DNA of 64,000 bases from a virus: positions 1 through 64,000 of IMG/VR virus record IMGVR_UViG_3300032224_001473. One strand, written 5' to 3'. Position numbers and translations under genes: made by a program. A model generated the notes under the pieces. It was not told the origin of the DNA. It was given only the letters and a program-made list of their open reading frames with translations, and searched no databases. Of this stretch, positions 53,426 to 63,500 are shown piece by piece. Within the stretch, counting starts at the first letter, position 1. The number at the start of each line of letters is the position of its first letter.

Positions 53426-56400
53426 ATGGCAATACAGAGACCGAATTTATTGATAATTGGTAGTTTAGATTACAGCACAACTACACCTAACGAAATTTTT
53501 GTTTCAGGTAGTAGTTCATATAATGGCACTTATCAATCGTTTATTGGAACATTTACAATTGTACCTCAAACGGCCAATTACCCTAATAATGAATATAATT
53601 ACGGTCTATATACTGCTAACAATATACAATCTGGATTAAAATACGCTTTACCATCAGGTAAAATTTACGATGTAATTTCAGTTACAGGTGTCAGTGAATC
53701 TTCGGTGATAGTTGAATTAAGAGATACTGATTTACACATATATGCAAGTTCAAATTCAGTAATACCAAATAACTGGCCCGATGAAGGTCAAAATGGTATA
53801 TTTTATGAATATGTAAATGGAGTTGCACAATTAGGTAATTTAGCAGAAAATCAAGGTTTTTTTACTGATTTAGGTTATTGGGTTGATGATATATTTGCAG
53901 ATTCAATCGGTAAGTTATCAATTAGTGGTGGTACTTCAGGTTCAGCGGGTACTGCAGGTTCTTCAGGAACTAGTGGTATAGATGGTTCATCAGGTACAAG
54001 TGGTATTGATGGAACCAATGGTACGGACGGAACATCAGGTATAAGTGGTACAGATGGAACTAGCGGAACTAGTGGTGTTGATGGTGTAAGTGGTACAAGT
54101 GGAACTTCAGGAGTAGATGGAACAGATGGTTCTAGTGGTACTTCAGGAGTAGATGGAACAGATGGTTCTAGCGGTACATCAGGAGTTGATGGTGTATCGG
54201 GTACATCAGGAACAAGTGGTTCTTCAGGGTCAACAGGTACATCAGGAACAAGTGGAATTAGTGGTGTGGATGGTGTATCAGGAACAAGTGGTACATCAGG
54301 AACTAGTGGTTCATCTGGAGATAGTCTATTTGCTCAAACAGGCTCTTTTTGGGCAACAACAAACAACATACAGATTACAGGTTCGTTAGATATCACCTCA
54401 ACATTAGGTATAACTGACGCAAATATTATAATGACCGACAGTTCTTCATTATATATGACGAGCGGGTCAAACATCTACGTTAATGGAGGTATTATTAGTG
54501 GAGCTTACATTTATGGTGATGGTTCTAATTTAATAAACATACCAGCAAGTGGAGTTACAGGATTACAATTAAATCAAATCGTTAGTGGAAGTGCAACAGC
54601 ATCTATTTCACCTGATGGATTTCAAATAAATGTACCAACATCAATAACAGGTGCATTAAACGTTGATGGTATTATTACGGCAAGACAATTAAATATTGAT
54701 TACGTAAGTTCTTCAATACTTTATACCTCAGGTTCAACCAAATTTGGTGATACTTCAGACGATACTCACGAATTTACTGGTTCATTATTTATTAGTGGTT
54801 CGGTAAATATTTCAAGTGGTAGTTTATATATTGATGGTGTTGCATTTAGTGCAATGACATCGGGTACTAGTGGAACTGCTGGCACATCAGGTTCTAACGG
54901 TTCATCTGGTACAAGTGGTAGTAATGGTTCTTCAGGAACTAGTGGTTCAGATGGTAGTTCGGGTTCTTCAGGGTCTAATGGTTCATCAGGTTCTTCAGGT
55001 TCAGACGGTTCTTCAGGAACGTCAGGTTCTAGTGGAGCAACGGGAACTTCTGGTTCTGACGGATCTTCAGGTACTTCTGGTTCTGACGGATCTTCAGGTA
55101 CTTCTGGTTCTGACGGATCTTCAGGTACTTCAGGTTCTGATGGAACTTCAGGTTCAGACGGATCGAGTGGAACTTCAGGTTCAGACGGATCGAGTGGAAC
55201 TTCAGGTTCAGACGGATCGAGTGGAACTTCAGGTTCAGACGGATCGAGTGGAACTTCAGGTAGTGATGGAACTTCAGGTAGTGATGGAACTTCAGGTATT
55301 TCAGGGGTAGATGGAACTGACGGTTCATCTGGTACTTCAGGAACAAGTGGTAGTGACGGTACTTCAGGAACAAGTGGAGTTGATGGAGTTTCAGGAACAA
55401 GTGGTACTTCAGGTTCTAGTGGAGTAAATGGAACTTCAGGAACAGATGGTTCTTCAGGTACTAGTGGTTCAGACGGAACTTCAGGTACTTCAGGAACAGA
55501 TGGTACATCGGGTACTTCAGGAAGTGATGGTACAAGTGGAACATCGGGGACTAGTGGAGTTGATGGAGTTTCAGGAACAAGTGGAACATCAGGTTCTAGT
55601 GGTAGTGATGGTACTAGTGGCACTAGTGGTACGTCAGGAACTAGTGGTAGTGATGGTACTAGTGGTACGTCAGGTTCTAGTGGTAGTGATGGTACTAGCG
55701 GGTCAGACGGTACTTCAGGTACTAGTGGAGTTGATGGAGTTTCAGGAACAAGTGGTACATCAGGAACTGCAGGTACATCCGGATCAGACGGTACATCAGG
55801 AGATAGTTTATTTACTGAAACAACACCAGGAACATGGACAACAACAAACAACGTTGAAATTACAGGAAGCTTAAAGATAACTTCTCAATTAGGTGTTACT
55901 GATAGTAATATCATAATGACAGATAGTTCTTCATTATATTTAACAAGTGGTTCAAACATATATGTCGATGGTGGAATTATAAGTGGAGCTTACATCTACG
56001 GAGATGGTAGTCATTTGATTAACATACCGGCATCAGGTGTAACAGGATTACAATTAAATTTAATCAGTAGTGGTAGTAATACGGCTTCTATTGATTTAGA
56101 CGGATTACATATTAATACGGATACTACAATTACAGGTTCATTAACGGTTAGTCATGGTACTAATGCGGTTAATTCTTTCTTGTATTTGACAGATAGTAGT
56201 TCAATGATTTTAAATAGTGGTAGTAATATCATTATAGAAAACGGTGGTTATATTACTGCAGCCTTCTTTGGTGATGGTGCTGGTTTATATAATATACCAG
56301 CAAGTGGAGTTACAGGATTAGAATTAAATAAAATAGTAAGTGGATCGGTAAGTGCATCTATTCAATCTGACGGAACATTTAGGGTTAATGGAAACACTTA

Positions 56401-59400
56401 TATTGATGGTATACTAACTGCGAGAGAATTACATATGGACTATGTAACTTCTTCAGTTCTTTACACATCAGGTTCAAATAAATTTGGTAATACATCAGAC
56501 GACACACATCAGTTTACAGGTTCAGTTTTTATATCAGGATCGGTTAATATTATAAGTGGTAGTCTTTCAATAGACGGTGTTTCATTCTCAGCAATGACAT
56601 CAGGAACCAGTGGAACTAGTGGTTCTTCGGGTAGTAATGGTACATCGGGAACATCAGGAACAAGTGGTTCAGACGGTACTTCAGGAACTAGTGGTAGTGA
56701 TGGTACATCAGGTAGTGATGGTACTAGTGGAACTAGTGGTTCTTCGGGTAGTAATGGTTCTTCGGGAACTTCAGGTAGTGATGGTACTAGTGGAACTAGT
56801 GGTTCAGACGGTACAAGTGGTACATCAGGTAGCGATGGTTCTTCAGGAACTAGTGGTGTTGACGGTGTATCAGGAACAAGTGGAACTTCAGGTACGAGTG
56901 GTTCAGATGGTTCTTCAGGAACTAGTGGTTCAGACGGCACAAGTGGTACTTCAGGTTCAGACGGAACATCAGGATCAGATGGATCTTCAGGAACTAGTGG
57001 ATCAGACGGTACTTCAGGAATTAGTGGATCAGATGGTACATCAGGTACTTCAGGTAGTGATGGTACATCGGGTATTTCAGGTGTAGATGGTACTGACGGT
57101 AGTTCAGGTACTTCAGGTTCGGATGGTTCTAGCGGTACTAGTGGTGTTGATGGTGTATCAGGTACTTCAGGTACAAGTGGATCATCAGGTGCTACAGGTT
57201 CATCAGGAACTAGTGGTACTTCAGGAGTTGATGGGGTTTCGGGTACATCAGGAACAAGTGGCACATCGGGAAGTGCAGGTACTTCAGGATCTAGCGGAGA
57301 TAGTTTATTTGCTCTAACGGGTAGCGTTTGGGCAACAACAAATGATGTGGAAATTACGGGATCATTATCAATAACTTCCCAATTAGGAGTTGTTGATGCT
57401 AATATTATAATGACAGATAGTTCGTCATTATACATGACGAGTGGTTCAAACATATATGTAGATGGTGGAATAATAAGTGGTGCTTACATTTACGGAGATG
57501 GTAGTCATTTGATTAACATTCCGGCAAGTGGAGTTACAGGATTACAATTAAATCTTATCAGTAGTGGTAGTAATACCGCCTCTATTGATTTAGATGGTTT
57601 ACATATTAATACTAACACATCGATCACAGGATCGTTGAATGTTAACGGAATTATTACGGCGAAAGAATTACATATTGATTATGTTACCTCTTCAGTAATG
57701 TATACATCAGGATCAACCAAATTTGGTGATACAATTGATGACACACACGAATTTACTGGTTCATTGTTTATTTCAGGTTCGGTTAATATATCGAGCGGTA
57801 GTTTAATAATAGATGGGGTTTCATTCTCAGCAATGACATCAGGAACTTCAGGAACTGCTGGTACATCTGGTACTTCAGGTTCTAGTGGTTCATCTGGTAC
57901 AAGTGGAACTTCAGGTTCTAGTGGTTCTTCAGGAACATCTGGTACATCAGGTTCTAGCGGTTCTTCAGGAACATCTGGTTCTAGCGGTAGTGATGGTTCT
58001 AGTGGTACTTCAGGTTCTAGCGGATCAGACGGAACTAGTGGAACCTCAGGTAGTAATGGTTCTAGTGGCACTTCAGGTACAAGTGGATCTTCAGGAACTT
58101 CAGGAACTAGTGGATCCGATGGTTCATCAGGAACTAGTGGTACATCGGGTGTTGATGGAGTATCAGGAACAAGTGGAACTTCAGGTACTAGTGGATCAGA
58201 TGGTTCTTCAGGAACAAGTGGTACTAGTGGTTCATCAGGAACTAGTGGCACTTCAGGTACTAGTGGATCAGATGGTTCTTCAGGAACATCTGGAACAAGT
58301 GGTACTTCGGGTACTTCTGGATCAGATGGTTCATCGGGAACTAGTGGTACTTCAGGATCTAGTGGATCATCAGGAACCGCCGGTACATCAGGAACTTCAG
58401 GTTCCGATGGAACAAGTGGTACTTCAGGTACTTCTGGATCAGATGGTTCATCGGGATCTAGCGGTACTTCAGGAACTTCAGGAACTAGTGGTACATCGGG
58501 TGTTGATGGAGTTTCAGGAACAAGTGGAACAGCAGGAACAAGTGGTTCTTCAGGAGATAGTTTATTTAGTGAAGTAACTGCTGGAGTTTGGACAACAACA
58601 AATGATGTATTAATTACGGGTTCTTTATATGTTTCAAATACAGTTCATGCGGAATCAGGTTCATTTAATTATATCCATACAATATATGAAACATCTTCAG
58701 TAATATATAGTAGTGGATCAACTAAATTTGGAGATACATTTGATGATACACACACATTTACGGGATCGATTAATATTACAGGATCAATAACATTGAATGG
58801 TCAAGCGATCGGTACGGGTAAGTTAGATGAAATAGCATTCAATGCATATACATCTTCAGTTACTTCATCATTTGCAGGTACATCATCATATGCTATTTAC
58901 GCGGAAAATGCAGTAATTGTATCGGGAGCTAATAAACAATTATACGTTTCTTCACCCGCAACAACTTGGTCTTTCACACATAATTTACATGAAAGATATC
59001 CTGTTATAAATGTTTTTGACGATAACGGTTACATTGTTGTACCTGAAACTATCAGATCAATTGATCAAGATAATATTGAAGTATATTTTAATGTCGCAAC
59101 AGCGGGACATGTAGTTGCTTCAGTTGGTGGTGCTGGTACAAGTGGAACATCAGGTTCCGCAGGTACAAGTGGATCAGATGGTTCTTCAGGAACTAGTGGT
59201 AGTGATGGATCTAGCGGAACATCAGGTTCTAACGGATCTAGTGGAACGTCAGGAAGTGATGGTTCATCAGGAACTAGTGGTAGTGATGGTTCATCAGGAA
59301 CTAGTGGTAGTGATGGTTCATCAGGAACTAGCGGTAGTGACGGTACATCGGGTACATCAGGATCAGACGGATCTAGTGGAACATCAGGTAGTGATGGTTC

Positions 59401-60403
59401 ATCAGGTACATCAGGATCAGACGGATCTAGTGGAACTTCAGGTTCAGATGGAACATCAGGAAGTGATGGTAGTTCAGGTACTTCAGGTTCAGATGGTACA
59501 TCAGGTTCTAATGGTACAGATGGTACTTCAGGTTCTAATGGTACAGATGGTACATCAGGAACGTCAGGTTCTAGCGGTACGTCAGGAGTTGATGGTGTAT
59601 CAGGAACAAGTGGAACATCAGGAACGGCAGGAACAAGTGGAACAGCAGGGTCTTCAGGATCAAGCGGAGATAGTCTATTTGCACAAACAGGTTCATATTG
59701 GGCAACAACAAACGATATTCAAATTACTGGTTCATTAGATATAACATCTCAATTAGGGGTGGTAGATTCTAATGTTATAATGACAGATAATTCATCATTG
59801 TATTTAACAAGTGGATCTAATTTACATGTTTTCAATGGTCTTGTTGATTTAACAAATAGTGATTTAGAAATTAATACAGGTAATTTAACCGTAAATAACG
59901 GAACTATTAGTGGTTCATTTACAGGTGATGGTGCAGGATTATATAACATTCCATCATCAGGAATTACAGGACTTAACTTAGATAGAATTGTTAGTGGAAG
60001 TGTAAGTGCATCATTGGCGGATGGAAAATTAAAAGTTAATACAGATGTAGTAATTGATGGTACGATCACAGCAAAAGAATTACGTATTGATTATGTAACA
60101 TCTTCAATTCTTTATCAATCAGGGTCAACAAAGTTCGGTGATACATTAGATGATAATCATAATTTTACAGGTTCATTACGTACAACAGGTTCAGTTATTA
60201 TTGATGGAGATTTAATAGTACGTGGAACAACAACTTTAACATCAACCGATCTATTAAGAGAATCTTTAATCATATCAGGAGCAATGGCAATAATGAATGC
60301 TCAAATTCAAGCTCAAATGGTTTCTGCGTCATTATCAATGCAAGGGCAGGTGGTAATTATTCAACAAGGAAACGTTGATGTGATGGATTTGGGTGGATTT
60401 TAA
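53426..60403 (+). CDS. giant collagen-like tail fibre protein 2 with recurring globular modules
   Basis: This 2325-residue protein starts with a domain (1-165) with QRPNLLIIGSLDYSTTTPNEIFVSG. It then alternates proline-poor Gly-X-Y tracts (GSDGTSGSSGTSG and similar) with five related globular modules beginning GDSLF (near nt 54319, 55798, 57295, 58553 and 59665). The modules share strings such as SSSLYMTSGSNIYV, GDGSHLINIPASGVTGLQLN and FTGSLFISGSVNISSGSL, and three include a SAMTSGTSG exit. The C-terminal end (about 2250-2325) is helical (SLIISGAMAIMNAQIQAQMVSASLSMQGQ) and may act as trimerisation or tip. It is probably a long host-binding fibre; no chaperone is identified nearby. Confidence 0.85.
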   Translation: MAIQRPNLLIIGSLDYSTTTPNEIFVSGSSSYNGTYQSFIGTFTIVPQTANYPNNEYNYGLYTANNIQSGLKYALPSGKIYDVISVTGVSESSVIVELRDTDLHIYASSNSVIPNNWPDEGQNGIFYEYVNGVAQLGNLAENQGFFTDLGYWVDDIFADSIGKLSISGGTSGSAGTAGSSGTSGIDGSSGTSGIDGTNGTDGTSGISGTDGTSGTSGVDGVSGTSGTSGVDGTDGSSGTSGVDGTDGSSGTSGVDGVSGTSGTSGSSGSTGTSGTSGISGVDGVSGTSGTSGTSGSSGDSLFAQTGSFWATTNNIQITGSLDITSTLGITDANIIMTDSSSLYMTSGSNIYVNGGIISGAYIYGDGSNLINIPASGVTGLQLNQIVSGSATASISPDGFQINVPTSITGALNVDGIITARQLNIDYVSSSILYTSGSTKFGDTSDDTHEFTGSLFISGSVNISSGSLYIDGVAFSAMTSGTSGTAGTSGSNGSSGTSGSNGSSGTSGSDGSSGSSGSNGSSGSSGSDGSSGTSGSSGATGTSGSDGSSGTSGSDGSSGTSGSDGSSGTSGSDGTSGSDGSSGTSGSDGSSGTSGSDGSSGTSGSDGSSGTSGSDGTSGSDGTSGISGVDGTDGSSGTSGTSGSDGTSGTSGVDGVSGTSGTSGSSGVNGTSGTDGSSGTSGSDGTSGTSGTDGTSGTSGSDGTSGTSGTSGVDGVSGTSGTSGSSGSDGTSGTSGTSGTSGSDGTSGTSGSSGSDGTSGSDGTSGTSGVDGVSGTSGTSGTAGTSGSDGTSGDSLFTETTPGTWTTTNNVEITGSLKITSQLGVTDSNIIMTDSSSLYLTSGSNIYVDGGIISGAYIYGDGSHLINIPASGVTGLQLNLISSGSNTASIDLDGLHINTDTTITGSLTVSHGTNAVNSFLYLTDSSSMILNSGSNIIIENGGYITAAFFGDGAGLYNIPASGVTGLELNKIVSGSVSASIQSDGTFRVNGNTYIDGILTARELHMDYVTSSVLYTSGSNKFGNTSDDTHQFTGSVFISGSVNIISGSLSIDGVSFSAMTSGTSGTSGSSGSNGTSGTSGTSGSDGTSGTSGSDGTSGSDGTSGTSGSSGSNGSSGTSGSDGTSGTSGSDGTSGTSGSDGSSGTSGVDGVSGTSGTSGTSGSDGSSGTSGSDGTSGTSGSDGTSGSDGSSGTSGSDGTSGISGSDGTSGTSGSDGTSGISGVDGTDGSSGTSGSDGSSGTSGVDGVSGTSGTSGSSGATGSSGTSGTSGVDGVSGTSGTSGTSGSAGTSGSSGDSLFALTGSVWATTNDVEITGSLSITSQLGVVDANIIMTDSSSLYMTSGSNIYVDGGIISGAYIYGDGSHLINIPASGVTGLQLNLISSGSNTASIDLDGLHINTNTSITGSLNVNGIITAKELHIDYVTSSVMYTSGSTKFGDTIDDTHEFTGSLFISGSVNISSGSLIIDGVSFSAMTSGTSGTAGTSGTSGSSGSSGTSGTSGSSGSSGTSGTSGSSGSSGTSGSSGSDGSSGTSGSSGSDGTSGTSGSNGSSGTSGTSGSSGTSGTSGSDGSSGTSGTSGVDGVSGTSGTSGTSGSDGSSGTSGTSGSSGTSGTSGTSGSDGSSGTSGTSGTSGTSGSDGSSGTSGTSGSSGSSGTAGTSGTSGSDGTSGTSGTSGSDGSSGSSGTSGTSGTSGTSGVDGVSGTSGTAGTSGSSGDSLFSEVTAGVWTTTNDVLITGSLYVSNTVHAESGSFNYIHTIYETSSVIYSSGSTKFGDTFDDTHTFTGSINITGSITLNGQAIGTGKLDEIAFNAYTSSVTSSFAGTSSYAIYAENAVIVSGANKQLYVSSPATTWSFTHNLHERYPVINVFDDNGYIVVPETIRSIDQDNIEVYFNVATAGHVVASVGGAGTSGTSGSAGTSGSDGSSGTSGSDGSSGTSGSNGSSGTSGSDGSSGTSGSDGSSGTSGSDGSSGTSGSDGTSGTSGSDGSSGTSGSDGSSGTSGSDGSSGTSGSDGTSGSDGSSGTSGSDGTSGSNGTDGTSGSNGTDGTSGTSGSSGTSGVDGVSGTSGTSGTAGTSGTAGSSGSSGDSLFAQTGSYWATTNDIQITGSLDITSQLGVVDSNVIMTDNSSLYLTSGSNLHVFNGLVDLTNSDLEINTGNLTVNNGTISGSFTGDGAGLYNIPSSGITGLNLDRIVSGSVSASLADGKLKVNTDVVIDGTITAKELRIDYVTSSILYQSGSTKFGDTLDDNHNFTGSLRTTGSVIIDGDLIVRGTTTLTSTDLLRESLIISGAMAIMNAQIQAQMVSASLSMQGQVVIIQQGNVDVMDLGGF
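53929..59680 (+). repeat. collagen-like coding repeats of fibre 2
   Basis: Five Gly-X-Y tracts, at about 53929-54320, 54850-55800, 56590-57300, 57835-58560 and 59130-59680, separated by homologous globular modules. The tracts differ in unit mix: GSD dominates in some, GSS in others. Confidence 0.85.
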
Positions 60404-60475
60404 AAAAAAACAAATTAGTAATAAAAATATATTGAAAAATAATAGAAATAACTCGGTAGATGTAATAAAACACAC

Positions 60476-60483
60476 TATTTATA
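60476..60483 (+). promoter_or_regulatory. TATTTATA box
   Basis: Exact TATTTATA in the 101-nt gap between fibre genes 2 and 3, 21 nt before the ATG at 60505. Confidence 0.5.
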
Positions 60484-60504
60484 AACAAAACAAACACAAA
60501 GTAG

Positions 60505-63500
60505 ATGGCACAAATCATTAAACACAGGAGGGGTTCGATATCGGCCCTCAAACTTACAACAGCTAGAAATGGTGAATTAATCATCGCAACCGGTTCGGTT
60601 GGTAATTTACAAGGACCTTTCATTTTTATCGGTTCACCTGTATTATCAGACGAAGGAGTTGCTGGAGCATTCAATGCGGTATCTAAAATATACCAAGGGT
60701 CAACCGCACCTACAATTTCCGCTGGTACATATGGTTCTGGATTAGATGGTACACCATTCTACTCTAGTACAGATCATAAATTATACATATTAAACAATGA
60801 TAATATTGGTAATACCTCCATGAATTTGGTTGGTAACATTGAAGGTAATACCATCAGTGGTGTTACAATTACTAATTTAACAGGTACAACTGCAACGTTT
60901 AGTAGTCAAGTAAATGTAAGTGGTTCGTTAAATGTTACGGGTAGCTTATATATAAACGGAACATCATACACCGCTGCAACTTCAGGTACTTCAGGTTCTT
61001 CAGGATCTAGTGGTTCATCAGGAACTGCAGGTACATCAGGTAGTTCAGGTTCTTCAGGTTCTAGTGGTTCTTCAGGAACAGCAGGTACATCAGGTTCTTC
61101 AGGATCTAGTGGTACGTCAGGTTCTTCTGGAACTGCGGGTACATCAGGTAGTTCAGGTTCATCAGGGTCTAGTGGTTCATCAGGTACCGCAGGTACATCA
61201 GGAACTAGTGGTAGTGATGGTTCATCAGGATCTTCAGGTTCTTCAGGAACATCAGGTTCTTCAGGAACGGCAGGAACTTCAGGATCTAGTGGTTCATCAG
61301 GAACATCAGGATCTAGCGGTTCTTCAGGAACAGCAGGTACTTCAGGTTCATCAGGAACAGCAGGTACTTCAGGTTCTTCAGGATCTAGTGGTTCATCAGG
61401 AACTGCAGGTACATCAGGTACATCAGGTTCATCAGGTAGTGATGGTTCATCAGGTTCTAGTGGTTCATCAGGAACTGCAGGTACATCAGGTACATCAGGA
61501 TCAAGTGGTAGTAATGGATCATCGGGTTCTTCTGGTTCTGCAGGTACATCAGGTTCTTCAGGATCATCGGGTACTTCAGGTTCATCAGGAACTGCAGGTA
61601 CATCAGGTTCTTCAGGATCTAGTGGTTCAAGTGGTTCTTCAGGAACTGCAGGTTCTTCAGGAACGGCAGGTACTTCAGGAACGGCAGGAACATCAGGTTC
61701 TTCAGGAGATAGTTTATTTGCTTTAACAGGTTCAATATGGTCAACAACAAATCCAGTAAGAGTAGTTGGAGCGGTAACCGCTTCAATTGTTTCATCTTCA
61801 TTTGTAGGTGACGGTCAAGGATTATATAATATTCCTGCAAGTGGAGTTACAGGATTACAATTAAATAAAATTGTAAGTGGTTCAGTAAGTGCATCAATTT
61901 TATCTGATGGAACATTCAGAGTAAATGGTGATACATTTATCAATGGTATTTTAACTGCAAAACAATTAAATATTGATTACGTAAGTTCTTCGATAATGTA
62001 TACATCGGGTTCAACCAAATTTGGTGATACCAATGATGATACACATGATTTCACGGGTAGTGTTAATATCACAGGTTCATTAAAATTGAATGGTGTAACA
62101 GTTGGAACGGGTAAATTAGATGAAACAGCGTTCAATACATATGTTTCAGGTTCAAATTCTCAATTTGGTGGAACATCATCATTTGCAGTTTCTTCATCAT
62201 ATGCGGTATACGCTGAAAACGCAGTTATTGTTTCAGGTCAAACTAAAACATTAGTAATTGGTTCAGCATCAACAACATGGTCATTCAACCACAATTTAGG
62301 ATACAAATATCCTGCAATTAATGTGTTTGACGGTTCAGATAGAGTTGTTATACCAACAGAAATTGAAGTTATTGATAGTAATAATTTAAAAGTATACTTT
62401 AACGAAGCTCAAACGGGTACAGTAATTGCCACTATTGGTGGTAATGGTTCATCAGGTACAAGTGGATCAGGTGGTACTTCAGGTTCTTCAGGATCTGCGG
62501 GTACATCAGGTACTTCAGGTTCTTCAGGATCTAGTGGAACATCGGGATCTAGTGGTTCTTCAGGTTCTTCAGGATCTAGTGGAACATCGGGATCTAGTGG
62601 TTCTTCAGGAACAGCAGGTACTTCAGGTTCATCAGGTTCAAACGGTTCTTCAGGTTCTAGTGGTTCTTCAGGAACAGCAGGTACTTCAGGAACAAGTGGA
62701 TCTAGTGGTTCATCAGGTACAAGTGGTTCATCAGGATCTAGCGGTTCTTCAGGAACAGCAGGAACTTCAGGATCTAGTGGTTCATCAGGTTCATCAGGAA
62801 CAGCAGGTACATCAGGTTCTTCAGGAACGGCAGGTACTTCAGGATCTAGTGGTAGTGATGGTTCATCAGGATCTTCAGGAACGTCAGGTTCATCAGGTTC
62901 TTCAGGAACAGCAGGTACTTCAGGTTCATCAGGTTCTTCAGGGTCTAGCGGTTCTTCAGGAACTGCGGGTACATCAGGAACTAGTGGTAGTAATGGTTCA
63001 TCAGGTTCTTCAGGAACAGCAGGTACATCAGGATCTAGTGGTTCATCAGGAACTTCAGGATCTAGCGGTTCTTCAGGAACAGCAGGTACTTCAGGTAGTT
63101 CAGGAACTTCAGGATCTAGCGGTTCTTCAGGAACAGCAGGTACTTCAGGTAGTTCAGGAACAGCAGGTACTTCAGGTTCTTCAGGATCAAGTGGTTCATC
63201 AGGAACATCGGGTTCTTCAGGGTCAAGTGGTTCTTCAGGTTCTTCAGGAGATAGTATATTCGCTTTAACAGGATCAGTTTGGGAAACAAACTTAAGTGTT
63301 AAATTTAACCAACCAGTAACTTCTTCTATATTCACAGGTTCATTTAAAGGTGATGGTGCAGGACTTTATAATATACCGGCAAGTGGTGTAACAGGATTAC
63401 AATTAGACAAAATTGCAAGTGGTGCGGTAACAGCATCGGTAACTTCAGCAGGTCTACAAGTTAATTCTAACACATCAATTACAGGTTCATTAACGGTAAG

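Noticed and set aside
54766-57453. Minus-strand ORFs of 361 and 314 residues made of Pro-Glu-Val repeats
   Set aside because: Shadows of the collagen-like Gly-X-Y codons, which rarely give stops in the complementary frame.
51394-63252. Long arrays of short direct repeats considered as CRISPR
   Set aside because: Repeats are continuous coding triplets in the fibre frame, without unique spacers of constant length or cas genes nearby.
62426-63268. 280-residue plus-strand ORF in another frame of fibre gene 3
   Set aside because: Gln/Val/Leu-rich frame shift of the repeat; the open frame from 60505 covers it and codes for sensible domains on both sides.
62409-63335. 308-residue minus-strand ORF opposite fibre gene 3
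   Set aside because: Same shadow effect; composition is only Pro, Glu, Val, Leu and Asp.
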